Shown in pieces: positions 18,444-27,908 of a stretch of DNA of 54,614 nt (positions are counted from its first letter, which is position 1; the number at the start of each line of letters is the position of its first letter). The translations under genes were made by a program, and so were the position numbers. The stretch is taken from NCBI RefSeq assembly GCF_900116755.1, contig NZ_FPBY01000003.1, positions 1 to 54,614 of the forward strand, given 5' to 3'. Source of the DNA: Clostridium sp. DSM 8431 (lineage in GTDB: Bacteria; Bacillota; Clostridia; Clostridiales; Clostridiaceae). A model generated the notes under the pieces. It searched no databases. It was not told the DNA's origin and saw nothing but the letters and a program-made list of their open reading frames with translations.

Positions 18444-19403
18444 TTATTTTGATAATACTTCTGCTATATTGTATAATTCTTGATCAAACTTTCTTTCCAT
18501 AGCTAATGCTTCATCTATATCATCATCTATGATTTTGTTTTCTCTTATACCTATAACTCTAGATGTTTTACCTTCTAATAGAACTTCTACAGCTTTAGCT
18601 CCCATTTTTGAAGCTAATACTCTATCGAACACGCTTGGGCTTCCACCTCTTTGAGTATGTCCTAATATTGTAGCTCTAGTTTCTATTCCAGTAACATCTT
18701 CTACATCCTTTGCTAATTCAAAAGCACCGCCGATACCTTCTGCTAACATTACTAAGTTATGCATCTTTCCAGCAGCTTTGCCTTCAAGAATCTTTCTGCA
18801 TAAAGCATCTTTTTCAAATCCTAATTCTGGTACTAATATAGCTTCTGCTCCACCTGCAAGTCCTGCATATAAAGCTATGTCTCCGCAACGTCTACCCATT
18901 ACTTCAACTATTGAAACTCTTTCATGGGATGTTGAAGTATCTCTTATCTTGTTTACTGCATCAATTACAGTATTTAATGCTGTGTCAAAGCCTATTGTAT
19001 AATCAGTGTAAGCTAAGTCGTTGTCGATAGTTCCAGGAAGACCTACTGTCTTTACACCTAGTTTTGATAAAAGCTTGGCTCCAGTAAATGAACCATCTCC
19101 ACCAATAACAACTAGTGCATCAACACCATACGCTTTTAAAATTTTAACAGCTCTTTTTCTTACTTCTTCATCTTTAAATTCAGGTAGTCTAGCTGTTCTT
19201 AAAACAGTTCCACCTCTTTGGATTATATCAGATACAGAAGTTCTGTCCATGTTGAATAATTCCCCATTAACTAACCCTGCATATCCTCTTTTAACTCCCA
19301 TTACTTCTATGCCATTATCTAAAGCTGTTCTTACAACTGCTCTGATAGCAGCATTCATTCCAGGAGCATCTCCTCCACTTGTTAAAATAGCTATTTTTTT
19401 CAT
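18444..19403 (-). CDS. pfkA: ATP-dependent 6-phosphofructokinase
   Basis: The 319-residue protein is the standard bacterial PfkA length. It has [10 protein letters not shown] (residues 8-17) for ATP, GGDGS at 101-105 (Gly at 104, the ATP-type signature), catalytic Asp127 in [16 protein letters not shown] and GHTQRGGSP. It phosphorylates fructose-6-phosphate, the committed step of glycolysis. AAGGAGG precedes the ATG. Its leader contains a 6-bp hairpin (19427-19445) just before the ribosome site, and the promoter is at 19485-19513. Confidence 0.98.
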   Translation of the reverse strand: MKKIAILTSGGDAPGMNAAIRAVVRTALDNGIEVMGVKRGYAGLVNGELFNMDRTSVSDIIQRGGTVLRTARLPEFKDEEVRKRAVKILKAYGVDALVVIGGDGSFTGAKLLSKLGVKTVGLPGTIDNDLAYTDYTIGFDTALNTVIDAVNKIRDTSTSHERVSIVEVMGRRCGDIALYAGLAGGAEAILVPELGFEKDALCRKILEGKAAGKMHNLVMLAEGIGGAFELAKDVEDVTGIETRATILGHTQRGGSPSVFDRVLASKMGAKAVEVLLEGKTSRVIGIRENKIIDDDIDEALAMERKFDQELYNIAEVLSK

Positions 19404-19426
19404 AATCGTTCCTCCTTACACACCAC

Positions 19427-19445
19427 TGGGACAATATTCGTCCCA
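19427..19445 (-). other. Small hairpin in the pfkA leader
   Basis: TGGGAC and GTCCCA form a 6-bp stem with a 7-nt loop, about 14 bases upstream of the AAGGAGG site. There is no T run, so it is not a terminator. It may stabilise the mRNA end or be chance. Confidence 0.4.
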
Positions 19446-19484
19446 TATATGTTATATCCATCCACATATCAATTACCGTATTCT

Positions 19485-19513
19485 ATTGTACAAAAATTAT
19501 GAAGATTTATCAA
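19485..19513 (-). promoter_or_regulatory. Sigma-A-type promoter of pfkA-pyk
   Basis: TTGATA (19508-19513), a 17-base spacer and TACAAT (19485-19490) lie about 80 bases upstream of the pfkA ATG. The quality fits a highly expressed glycolytic operon. Confidence 0.82.
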
Positions 19514-19707
19514 TGGATATTGCGTAACTTTTACAACTTCTTGACATAAAAACTCGTTATTTATATATAGCTTACCTTAAATCTATTATACCCCAGGTTA
19601 AAATATTTTATATACTATTTAAATATTTTTTATCATTTAATTTTTGTAACAATTTTCATTTACTTTTTTATTATTTTTTGCATCTTTTTTACTTAATTAA
19701 AAAATAA

Positions 19708-19784
19708 AAAGGAAATATTTCTTATTTTTTTCACAAAATATATTTTTATTTTGCAAATAATTATTTTAAAGAAATATTTCCTTT
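19708..19784 (-). terminator. Large hairpin terminator after dnaE
   Basis: AAAGGAAATATTTCTT (19708-19723) and AAGAAATATTTCCTTT (19769-19784) form a perfect 16-bp stem around a 45-nt AT-rich loop, followed by a T-rich run on the minus strand. It starts 13 bases after the dnaE stop. The rest of the 393-base gap is the pfkA promoter and leader. Confidence 0.75.
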
Positions 19785-19796
19785 AAAAGTTCTTAA

Positions 19797-22700
19797 CTAC
19801 TCTACTAGCTTAACATTTTCTTCGCCGTATTTATCTTTTAATATTTCAACAATACCGCTTCCCGAATCAATCCATCTGTCTTTTTGTAATCTGAAACTCT
19901 GTCTTCTTTCTGATTCAAATATATAAACAGCAGTATTTCCTTCATAACCTGATATTAAATTTTTTATTTCTCTATTTATATTTCTAACATCCTCTTCAGT
20001 ATTTACTCTTATATATAATTTTTCAGAATTAATCTTTTCTAAGCCTTCTATAGTTTCACATATAAGCTTTGGCATTTCATCTTCTTTTATGCTTATTCTT
20101 CCCTTTATTCTAACTATTGAATCTGGCTTAATTAAATTTCTAAGTCTCTCTAAAGTTCTTGGAAAAACTATTACTTCAATAGATCCTGATAAGTCTTCAA
20201 GAGTTAAAAATGCCATAATTGTATTATTTCTTGTTACCTTCTGTTTAACATCAGTTAATATTCCACCCATAATAACAGTATCATTATCATTTATTAAAGA
20301 CTCCTCTTGAATTGAATTTTCTCCATCCATATCATTTGAAATACTTTCCTGAATCATTTCATAAGACTTAAATACTGTATCTATAGTGGTTGAAGTTTGT
20401 AGCTCTAAGCTCTTTTTATACTCATCTAATGGATGTCCTGATAAATATAATCCTGTCATTTCTTTTTCCATAGCTAATAAATTCATCTTTTTAAATTCTT
20501 TTATATTTGGATAAGAAATCTTAGGAATATTTAACTCACCTTCATCAAAGCTAAACAAGCTCATTTGCCCGTCTATATTTCTTCTTTTTTCATTAGCTGT
20601 TCCATCCATTACTTTTTCATATACACCTAAAAGTTTTGATCTAAATACACCAAAACAATCTAATGCTCCAGCTTTTATTAAACTTTCAACTGCTCTTTTA
20701 TTTACAGCAGAAATATCAATTTTATCCACAAAATCTTCCAAGGAAGTAAACTCACCCTTAGCTTCTCTTGTCCTTACTATACTTTCAATAACATTTACTC
20801 CAACGTTCTTTATAGCAGCCATACCAAATCTTATGGTATCTCCTTTTACTGTAAACTTTGAGTAACTTTCATTTATATCTGGAGGAAGAACCTGTATCCC
20901 TTGACTTTCTGCAAATTTTATATAATGAGCAACTTTTTCACTTGACCCCATAACAGAGTTAAGCATAGCTGCAATATATTCAACAGGATAATATTTCATT
21001 AAAAATGCTGTTTCATATCCTACTACCGCATAGGCTGCTGCGTGACTTTTATTGAATGCATAAGATGCAAAATCCATCATGGAATCAAATATCTTATTTC
21101 CTACTTCTGCACTTATTCCATTTCTCACACACCCAGGTACTTCTACTTCACCATTTTCATTAACAATACCATGTATGAAGTTTTTTCTTTCCTCTTCCAT
21201 TACCTTATGTTTCTTCTTAGACATAGCTCTTCTAACAAGGTCACTTCGTCCAAGAGAGTATCCTGCTAGCTTTCTTACTATTTCCATTACCTGTTCTTGA
21301 TATACCATTACTCCATAAGTAACATTTAATATGCTTTCAAGTTCTGGAGTAAGGTATTCTACCTTATCAGGATTCTTTTTACACTCAACATATTTAGGAA
21401 TTTCAGCCATTGGACCTGGTCTATATAAAGAAATACCTGCTATGATATCTTCCAAGTTATCTGGTTTTAATTCCTTCATGAAGGATGTCATTCCTGGAGA
21501 TTCTAACTGGAATACCCCAGAAGTTTTACCTTCTCCAATCATATGATAAACTTCTTTATCATCGAAATCTATTTTATCTAAATCAATAGTTACGCCTCTA
21601 TTTTCCTTAATTATATTTACAGCATCACTCATTACTGTAAGAGTTCTAAGGCCAAGAAAATCCATCTTTAATAAGCCAAGCTCTTCAAGAGTTGTCATAC
21701 CAAATTGAGTTACTATCATTTCTTCATTTTTCTGAAGTGGTACATAATCAACTAAAGGTCTTGAAGCTATAACTACACCTGCTGCATGGGTTGATGAGTG
21801 TCTTGGGAGCCCCTCTAAATTCTTACTGATATCAATAAGATTTCTTACTCTCTCATCATTATCGTAAGCTTCCTTTAACTCTGGGTTCATTTCTAGCGCC
21901 TTGTCTATTGTTATATTAAGCACTGTAGGAATCATCTTAGATATTACATCTACTTCTGCATAAGAGTAATTCATAGCCCTTCCTACGTCTCTTATACACA
22001 TTCTAGGAGCCATAGTACCAAAAGTTATAATCTGTGACACATTATCTGCACCATATTTCTCTACAACGTAATCTATAACTTCCTGTCTTCTTTCATAACA
22101 AAAATCCGAATCAATATCGGGCATACTAACTCTTTCTGGATTTAAGAAACGTTCAAAGATAAGACTATATTTTATTGGATCTATCTTAGTAATTCCCAAG
22201 GTATAAGCTACTATAGAACCTGCTGCAGAACCTCTACCTGGGCCTGTTGGAATTCCATTTTCATAAGAGAATCTTATAAAGTCCCATACAATTAAGAAAT
22301 AATCAACATATCCCATCTGCTTTATGATTCCAAGTTCATATTCAAGTCTATCTACATAGCTCTTTGCTTCTTCATTCTTTTCTGCTAGAGCCTGTATTTC
22401 TGAAAGATTATATTCCTTCTTAGTAAACTCCTTAAAAACATCATATCTTTCAATAAGTCCCTTATAACAGTTATCCCTTAAATACTCATAAGGATCTGTA
22501 CCTTCCGGAAGGGGAAACTTCGGAAGTTTAGATTCATGGAACTTATAATCAAAGTTACATTCTTCTGCAATTTTTGAAGTATTTTCAAGAGCTTCAGGAA
22601 CATATGAAAACATATCCCACATCTCTTCAGGAGACTTTAAATAAAATTGATCTGAAGCATATCTTCTTCTATTTTCATCATCAACAGTCTTTCCTGTTTG

Positions 22701-23375
22701 TATACACATTAAAATATCATGTGCTTTTGAATCGCTTTGATTTATATAATGAACATCATTAGTTGCAACTAAAGGAATACCTGTTTCCTTAGATAACTTT
22801 ATATTATTTTCATTAACTTTTCTCTGCTCTTCCATTCCGTGGTTTTGTATTTCTAAATAAAAACCATCTTTAAAAATCTCTTTATATAATAAAGCTGTTT
22901 CCTTTGCTTTTTCATATTCATCATCTAAAATATATCTTTGTATTTCTCCACCAAGACATGCACTTAAAGCTATTATTCCTTCACTATGCTCTTTTAAGAA
23001 TTCATGATCTACTCTTGGCTTATAATAAAAGCCTCTAATAGAAGCTTCTGATACTATTTTCATTAAATTTTCATAACCAACTTCATTCTTCACTAAAAGT
23101 ACTAAATGAGCTGTACGATTTTCTTTATCTGGACGTTTTATATCCATTGATTTGCTAGCTACATATACTTCACAGCCTAATATTGGTTTAATCCCATTAG
23201 CTTTAGCCTGTTTATAAAATTCAACACAGCCATACATGACTCCATGGTCTGTTATGGCTATGCTGTCCATTCCAAGCTCTTTCGCCCTTTTTATTAATTT
23301 ATCTACTTTGCCTGATGCATCAAGCAAACTATATTCTGTATGAAGATGAAGATGGCAGAATTTCTTATCATTCAA
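19797..23375 (-). CDS. dnaE: DNA polymerase III alpha subunit, DnaE type
   Basis: The 1192-residue protein has an N-terminal PHP domain (CHLHLHTEYSLLDASG, AITDHGVMYG), the C-family polymerase core with catalytic aspartates in PDIDSDF near residue 419 and GPGRGSAAGS, then helix-hairpin-helix and a C-terminal OB-fold (TVIMGGILTDVKQK, LEDLSGSIEVIVFP). It copies DNA at the replication fork. In Firmicutes this DnaE works beside PolC, which is not in this window. The gene precedes pfkA and follows whiA. The ribosome site AGGAG lies about 14 bases from the ATG, which is long. An exact TTATCCACA at 20722-20730 lies inside the gene. Confidence 0.97.
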   Translation of the reverse strand: MNDKKFCHLHLHTEYSLLDASGKVDKLIKRAKELGMDSIAITDHGVMYGCVEFYKQAKANGIKPILGCEVYVASKSMDIKRPDKENRTAHLVLLVKNEVGYENLMKIVSEASIRGFYYKPRVDHEFLKEHSEGIIALSACLGGEIQRYILDDEYEKAKETALLYKEIFKDGFYLEIQNHGMEEQRKVNENNIKLSKETGIPLVATNDVHYINQSDSKAHDILMCIQTGKTVDDENRRRYASDQFYLKSPEEMWDMFSYVPEALENTSKIAEECNFDYKFHESKLPKFPLPEGTDPYEYLRDNCYKGLIERYDVFKEFTKKEYNLSEIQALAEKNEEAKSYVDRLEYELGIIKQMGYVDYFLIVWDFIRFSYENGIPTGPGRGSAAGSIVAYTLGITKIDPIKYSLIFERFLNPERVSMPDIDSDFCYERRQEVIDYVVEKYGADNVSQIITFGTMAPRMCIRDVGRAMNYSYAEVDVISKMIPTVLNITIDKALEMNPELKEAYDNDERVRNLIDISKNLEGLPRHSSTHAAGVVIASRPLVDYVPLQKNEEMIVTQFGMTTLEELGLLKMDFLGLRTLTVMSDAVNIIKENRGVTIDLDKIDFDDKEVYHMIGEGKTSGVFQLESPGMTSFMKELKPDNLEDIIAGISLYRPGPMAEIPKYVECKKNPDKVEYLTPELESILNVTYGVMVYQEQVMEIVRKLAGYSLGRSDLVRRAMSKKKHKVMEEERKNFIHGIVNENGEVEVPGCVRNGISAEVGNKIFDSMMDFASYAFNKSHAAAYAVVGYETAFLMKYYPVEYIAAMLNSVMGSSEKVAHYIKFAESQGIQVLPPDINESYSKFTVKGDTIRFGMAAIKNVGVNVIESIVRTREAKGEFTSLEDFVDKIDISAVNKRAVESLIKAGALDCFGVFRSKLLGVYEKVMDGTANEKRRNIDGQMSLFSFDEGELNIPKISYPNIKEFKKMNLLAMEKEMTGLYLSGHPLDEYKKSLELQTSTTIDTVFKSYEMIQESISNDMDGENSIQEESLINDNDTVIMGGILTDVKQKVTRNNTIMAFLTLEDLSGSIEVIVFPRTLERLRNLIKPDSIVRIKGRISIKEDEMPKLICETIEGLEKINSEKLYIRVNTEEDVRNINREIKNLISGYEGNTAVYIFESERRQSFRLQKDRWIDSGSGIVEILKDKYGEENVKLVE

Positions 23376-23402
23376 AATTCATCATCTCCTAAATTTAAAT
23401 AT

Positions 23403-24350
23403 TTATTTACTAGTACGTAATTCTTCAGCTATTTTTTCTATTTTTCTTAATCTATGATTAACTCCGGATTTTCCTACAGGAGGATCTAACATTTCACCTA
23501 AATCCTTTAATGATTCATCTGGATAATTCAATCTAAGTTCTGCAACTTCTCTAAGATTCTTTGGAAGTCTCTTAAGTCCTATTTCTCTTTGTATAAGCTT
23601 AATGCTTTCCACCTGTCTTACAGCAGCATTTACTGTCTTTGAAAGATTGGCAGTTTCACAGTTTACAAGCCTGTTTACGTTATTTCTCATTTCTTTCATA
23701 ATTCTAATATTTTCTAGTTCTAACAAGCATGAATGTGCTCCTATTATATTTAGAAGGTCAACTATTTGTTCTCCTTCTTTTATGTAGATGATAAAAGAAT
23801 TTTTTCTTTGTATAACCTTTGAGTTTAGCCTAAAAGTATTTATCAGCTTACATAAGTCTATTGCATATTCTTCACTATGAGTTACAAATTCTAAATGGTA
23901 TGTTTTTTCAGGATTACTTATACTTCCACCACCTAAAAAAGCACCTCTTATATAAGCTCTTTTTTCTTCATCTGTTTTTATCATTTCCTCTTGTATTCTA
24001 TAATTGAGACTCATAACTCCATCTACTTCAGTAAGTATTCCAGTCTCTTGTAATAATCTTCTAACACCCATTTCTTCATTTATTACAACCATGTAAATAT
24101 TATTCTTCTTTAAAGAATTACTTCTCTTTACCATTAGTCTTGAATGTATATCAAAATGAATCTTTAATAGCGTAAATATTAATCTTGCACTTGAAGGATT
24201 TTCAGTTGTTATTTTGAAAGATAGTCCACTACCGCTAAATCCAATAGTCCCACTAACTTTCATAATAGCTGAAATTTGTGCTAATGCCTCTGATTTAGTA
24301 AGTTCAGAGTATCTAGCTATCTCTCCTTTTACTTTCGCTGAAAATGACAT
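23403..24350 (-). CDS. whiA: DNA-binding protein WhiA
   Basis: The 315-residue protein has a degenerate LAGLIDADG endonuclease-like N-terminal region (AYIRGAFLGGGSISNPEKTYHLE) and a C-terminal helix-turn-helix (PDESLKDLGEMLDPPVGKSGVNHRLRK). WhiA is a developmental and cell-division regulator in Actinobacteria and affects division in Bacillus. It follows yvcK and rapZ as in most Firmicutes, though a terminator at 24454-24489 separates it from yvcK, so it may have its own promoter. AAAGGAGA precedes the ATG. Confidence 0.95.
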   Translation of the reverse strand: MSFSAKVKGEIARYSELTKSEALAQISAIMKVSGTIGFSGSGLSFKITTENPSSARLIFTLLKIHFDIHSRLMVKRSNSLKKNNIYMVVINEEMGVRRLLQETGILTEVDGVMSLNYRIQEEMIKTDEEKRAYIRGAFLGGGSISNPEKTYHLEFVTHSEEYAIDLCKLINTFRLNSKVIQRKNSFIIYIKEGEQIVDLLNIIGAHSCLLELENIRIMKEMRNNVNRLVNCETANLSKTVNAAVRQVESIKLIQREIGLKRLPKNLREVAELRLNYPDESLKDLGEMLDPPVGKSGVNHRLRKIEKIAEELRTSK

Positions 24351-24453
24351 ATGACTCTCCTTTTTATCTATAAAATTAATATATTTAATCCTACTCGTAT
24401 AACAATTAATTATATCATAAATTTAATTCTTTTGATTGAATATTTAATTATTT

Positions 24454-24489
24454 AAAAAACCGCCCGAACAAAATTATTCCAGCGGTTTT
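24454..24489 (-). terminator. Terminator between yvcK and whiA
   Basis: AAAACCGC and GCGGTTTT form an 8-bp stem with a loop of about 18 bases, followed by a T run on the minus strand. It starts 10 bases after the yvcK stop. Confidence 0.85.
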
Positions 24490-24498
24490 AAGAAAAAT

Positions 24499-25842
24499 TT
24501 ATTTTTTCTTTTCTTCTTTTTCTCTCTCTTTAATACGTTGCGATAAGTACATATATTCAAAAATCTTCTTCTTATCATACAATAATTTCTTTTCCATAAT
24601 AGTATCTATAAGAACTTCTGCAAGTTTATCAGAATCATGCTTTACAACATCATTCCTTACCTTAGCTATATTATCTAAAACTAAATCCACTCCTAATTCC
24701 TTTATTTCTTTTCCATCAATTTTAACAGGAATAGAGTCCTCTTTTAAATATTTTTCTTGAACACTTTTAGGAATCTCTCCTGAATTAGCAATTACACAAT
24801 CAACTATATCTCTACCACCATATTTTCTTAATGTCTTTACATGGTCAGATACAGTAAATTTATCAGTTTCTCCTGGCTGAGTCATTACATTTGATATATA
24901 TATCTTTAATGCATTACTTCTACGTACTGAAGAACTGATTTTCTTAACAAGAAGATTTGAAATTACACTTGTATATAAACTTCCTGGACCCATGACTATT
25001 GCATCAGCTTCTCTTATTGCTTCTAATGCTTTTCCTAAAGGCTCAGCATTTTCTGGTTCAATCATAAGTCTCTTTATTTTTGATTTTTGTTTAATTGCTT
25101 CTTCAGGTATTTGTGATTCTCCATAAACAGTATTACCATTTTCAAGACTGGCCACAAGCTGCATATCATCTAGGGTAACAGGTATTACTTTTCCTGTTAC
25201 GGCTAATACTGAACTCATTTTTTGAACTGCATCCTCGAAATTATCTGATATTCCATTCATTGCAGCTAAAAATAAGTTACCAAAGCTTTGATTTTTAAGC
25301 TTTCCGTCTTGAAATCTATATTGAAGAAGGTCATGCATTAATGGTTCTGTATCTGCTAATGCCAAAATACAGTTTCTTATATCTCCTGGTGGGAGTATTC
25401 CAAGGTCTTCTCTAAGGTCTCCAGAACCTCCTCCATCATCTCCAACAGTTACAATTGCAGTAATGTTTGATGTATAATACTTAAGCCCTCTAAGCATAGT
25501 AGATAGCCCTGTTCCACCACCAATTACTACAACTTTAGGTCCCTTTACTAGAAGCCTCTTCTCATAAATAAGACTTTCTATCTTCTTACTATCTAGGGAC
25601 ATTTTTAGATATCCCTTATTAATCATTACTATAATTGATTTCATTGCTTCAGTTACAGCAACATATATAACAAAAATACCTGTTAAATTAAGACATATAT
25701 AAAATACCTTATAGTAAGTATCATAAACTCTTCTTGTAACTAATTCTGTAAACCCAAAGGCTATTAATAGTACTCCAAAAACTCCAAAGGCTATCCACCT
25801 TTTAACCTTTATACCAGGTTTAAGCCAATCTATTATTCTCAT
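24499..25842 (-). CDS. yvcK: YvcK-family uridine diphosphate-sugar binding protein, membrane-anchored form
   Basis: Residues from about 100 form the YvcK/CofD-like domain, with [40 protein letters not shown] and [11 protein letters not shown]. YvcK is needed for growth on gluconeogenic carbon sources and affects wall synthesis in Bacillus, where it is about 317 residues and soluble. Here residues 18-36 and 45-68 are two membrane segments ahead of the domain, making 447 residues in all and tying the protein to the membrane. It overlaps rapZ by 4 bases (ATGA). Confidence 0.95.
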   Translation of the reverse strand: MRIIDWLKPGIKVKRWIAFGVFGVLLIAFGFTELVTRRVYDTYYKVFYICLNLTGIFVIYVAVTEAMKSIIVMINKGYLKMSLDSKKIESLIYEKRLLVKGPKVVVIGGGTGLSTMLRGLKYYTSNITAIVTVGDDGGGSGDLREDLGILPPGDIRNCILALADTEPLMHDLLQYRFQDGKLKNQSFGNLFLAAMNGISDNFEDAVQKMSSVLAVTGKVIPVTLDDMQLVASLENGNTVYGESQIPEEAIKQKSKIKRLMIEPENAEPLGKALEAIREADAIVMGPGSLYTSVISNLLVKKISSSVRRSNALKIYISNVMTQPGETDKFTVSDHVKTLRKYGGRDIVDCVIANSGEIPKSVQEKYLKEDSIPVKIDGKEIKELGVDLVLDNIAKVRNDVVKHDSDKLAEVLIDTIMEKKLLYDKKKIFEYMYLSQRIKEREKEEKKK

Positions 25843-26717
25843 AGTTTCTTAACTCCCTTATGGAGATCCTCAGTTATGTCTCTATGTTCTATTTTAGAAT
25901 CAAAGCCACTTTCAAGCAATCGCTCATGTACTTCATTAGCTATGGCAACAGAACGATGTCTTCCTCCAGTACATCCAATAGAAATTATAAGCTGCCTTTT
26001 ACCTTCTTTTATATAATTAGGTATTAAGAACTTTAACATATCATCAAGTTTACTTATAAATTCTTTTGTTTCAGTTTGTTCAAGAACATATTTCTTTACT
26101 GGTTCATCTGTTCCGGAATACTTCTTTAATTCTGGTATATAAAATGGGTTTGGAATAAATCTAACGTCAAATACTAAATCTGAATCTACAGGTATACCAT
26201 ATTTAAAGCCAAAGCTTAATACAGTTACAGATAATTGTCTTTCAGGCACTGTAATATCTCCAAAGTATTCATTGATTTTGCCTCTTAAATCTCTTATTGC
26301 ATACTTAGATGTATCTATTATTATATCTGCTCTATCTTTAACCTCTCTTAATTTTTTTCTTTCTTCATCTATTCCTGTTATAACTCTTCCTTCTGGTGAT
26401 AATGGATGAGCTCTTCTTGCTTCCTTAAATCTCTTTATAAGCACTTCATCACTTGAATCTAAGAATAATATTTCATATTGGAAATTATTTTTCTTTAAAT
26501 ACATTAGTGATTCAAATAAATCATCAAAGAATATTCCCCCTCTTATATCTATGACTAATGCTGTTTTTTCTATATGTCCTCCACTACAAGCTTCTGCTAA
26601 TTTCGGTATAAGCTTTGGTGGCAAATTATCTACACAAAAATATCCTATATCTTCAAGACTCTTAGTTGTTTCTGTTTTACCTGCTCCAGATAGTCCTGTA
26701 ACTATAACAAATCTCAT
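25839..26717 (-). CDS. rapZ: RapZ/YvcJ nucleotide-binding protein
   Basis: The 292-residue protein starts with the P-loop GLSGAGKT (residues 8-15), then [11 protein letters not shown]. Its C-terminal domain contains [16 protein letters not shown], the conserved RapZ signature. In E. coli RapZ targets a small RNA for RNase E cleavage; in Bacillus YvcJ is a GTP/ATP-binding protein affecting competence. The target here is unknown. It is the first gene of the rapZ-yvcK pair, with GGAGGATC upstream. Confidence 0.95.
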   Translation of the reverse strand: MRFVIVTGLSGAGKTETTKSLEDIGYFCVDNLPPKLIPKLAEACSGGHIEKTALVIDIRGGIFFDDLFESLMYLKKNNFQYEILFLDSSDEVLIKRFKEARRAHPLSPEGRVITGIDEERKKLREVKDRADIIIDTSKYAIRDLRGKINEYFGDITVPERQLSVTVLSFGFKYGIPVDSDLVFDVRFIPNPFYIPELKKYSGTDEPVKKYVLEQTETKEFISKLDDMLKFLIPNYIKEGKRQLIISIGCTGGRHRSVAIANEVHERLLESGFDSKIEHRDITEDLHKGVKKL

Positions 26718-26797
26718 ACTGATCCTCCTATCGCAAAATAATATATTATAATTATATCATAGAACCTACTTTAAAAATCATTATATTGGCAAACAAA

Positions 26798-26835
26798 AGA
26801 ATTTTAGAAGAGAAGAATTTTTCTTCTAAAATTCT
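26798..26835 (-). terminator. AT-rich hairpin between murB and rapZ
   Basis: AGAATTTTAGAAGA (26798-26811) and TCTTCTAAAATTCT (26822-26835) form a perfect 14-bp stem with a 10-nt loop. It follows the murB terminator at 26854-26892 as a second, weaker stop. Confidence 0.6.
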
Positions 26836-26853
26836 CAGATAAAAACACAATAA

Positions 26854-26892
26854 GGGTGTGTCTTTTGAATTACAAATTCTTTAGACACACCC
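26854..26892 (-). terminator. Terminator after murB
   Basis: GGGTGTGTCT and AGACACACCC form a perfect 10-bp GC-containing stem with a 19-nt loop. It starts 14 bases after the murB stop. The T run is weak (TTATTGTG, then TTTTT). Confidence 0.8.
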
Positions 26893-26905
26893 ATCTTCTT
26901 TCTTA

Positions 26906-27820
26906 TTAATCTTCACCTAATATTCTTACTTCAGGATGTAATTCAACACCAAATTGATTTAATACTTCTTCTTGAATATGTTTTATTAAGTCCAAAATAT
27001 CTTTTGCTGTTGCTCCACCCTTGTTAATTACAAAACCAGAGTGTTTTTCAGAAACAGCTGCTCCTCCAACAGAATAACCTTTTAATCCTGCATCCTGTAT
27101 AAGCTTTCCTGCAAAATATCCTTCAGGTCTCTTAAATGTACTTCCTGCAGATGGATATTCTAAAGGTTGTTTTTCTTCTCTTTTTCTTGTAAGTTCATCT
27201 ACTCTTTCTTGAATAGCATCTTTATCTCCTAATTCAAGTTGGAATATAGCACTTACAACTATAAGCTTTTCTTGCATAACCTTTGAAGTTCTATAACCAA
27301 GTTCAAGTTTATCTTTATTTAAAACTATAATATTACCATCAGCATCAAGCACTTCTGCTTCTAAAATCACATTTTTTATCTCACCATTATAAGCTCCAGC
27401 ATTCATAAATACAGCACCACCTACAGAACCAGGTATGCCACATGCAAATTCAAAGCCTGTTAAAGAATTTTCTACTGCTTTATCTGAAACATCTTTTAAT
27501 AATACTCCAGCTTCTGCTTTTATAAAGTTACCTTTTGACTGAATCTTATTTAATCCTGTTAATTCAATAACAACTCCTCTTATACCACCATCTTTAACTA
27601 AAAGATTAGAACCATTTCCAATAATGTAGTATGGTATACTGTTCTCCTTGCATATCTTTACTGTTTCTGCTAATTGCTCAACATTAGATGGAGTAAGTAG
27701 AAAATCTGCTTTTCCTCCAACTTTAAAATAAATATGATTACTCATATCTTCATCTATCATAATTTCATTTTCTAAATAAATTTTTTTAAATAAAGGTTCA
27801 TATTTTAAATACTGATTCAT
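26906..27820 (-). CDS. murB: UDP-N-acetylenolpyruvoylglucosamine reductase
   Basis: The 304-residue protein is a FAD-dependent MurB that makes UDP-N-acetylmuramic acid for peptidoglycan. FAD-binding blocks [13 protein letters not shown] and [18 protein letters not shown] are clear, with YRTSKV and the catalytic Ser in SAGSTFKRP. The length fits the Bacillus-like type IIb enzyme. TGAGGAG precedes the ATG. It lies 88 bases after uvrC with no obvious hairpin between, and its own terminators follow. Confidence 0.97.
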   Translation of the reverse strand: MNQYLKYEPLFKKIYLENEIMIDEDMSNHIYFKVGGKADFLLTPSNVEQLAETVKICKENSIPYYIIGNGSNLLVKDGGIRGVVIELTGLNKIQSKGNFIKAEAGVLLKDVSDKAVENSLTGFEFACGIPGSVGGAVFMNAGAYNGEIKNVILEAEVLDADGNIIVLNKDKLELGYRTSKVMQEKLIVVSAIFQLELGDKDAIQERVDELTRKREEKQPLEYPSAGSTFKRPEGYFAGKLIQDAGLKGYSVGGAAVSEKHSGFVINKGGATAKDILDLIKHIQEEVLNQFGVELHPEVRILGED

Positions 27821-27908
27821 ATCTAGCTCCTCAAAATCTTAATAACTTTTTCTGTTTAAACTCACTAACTAAGTATAAATTATAACATTCTAGAAAACAA
27901 GGTACAAA

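Noticed and set aside
19021-19527. 168-codon plus-strand frame opposite pfkA and its promoter
   Set aside because: It is a shadow of pfkA that runs through the pfkA promoter; no ribosome site or domain is visible.
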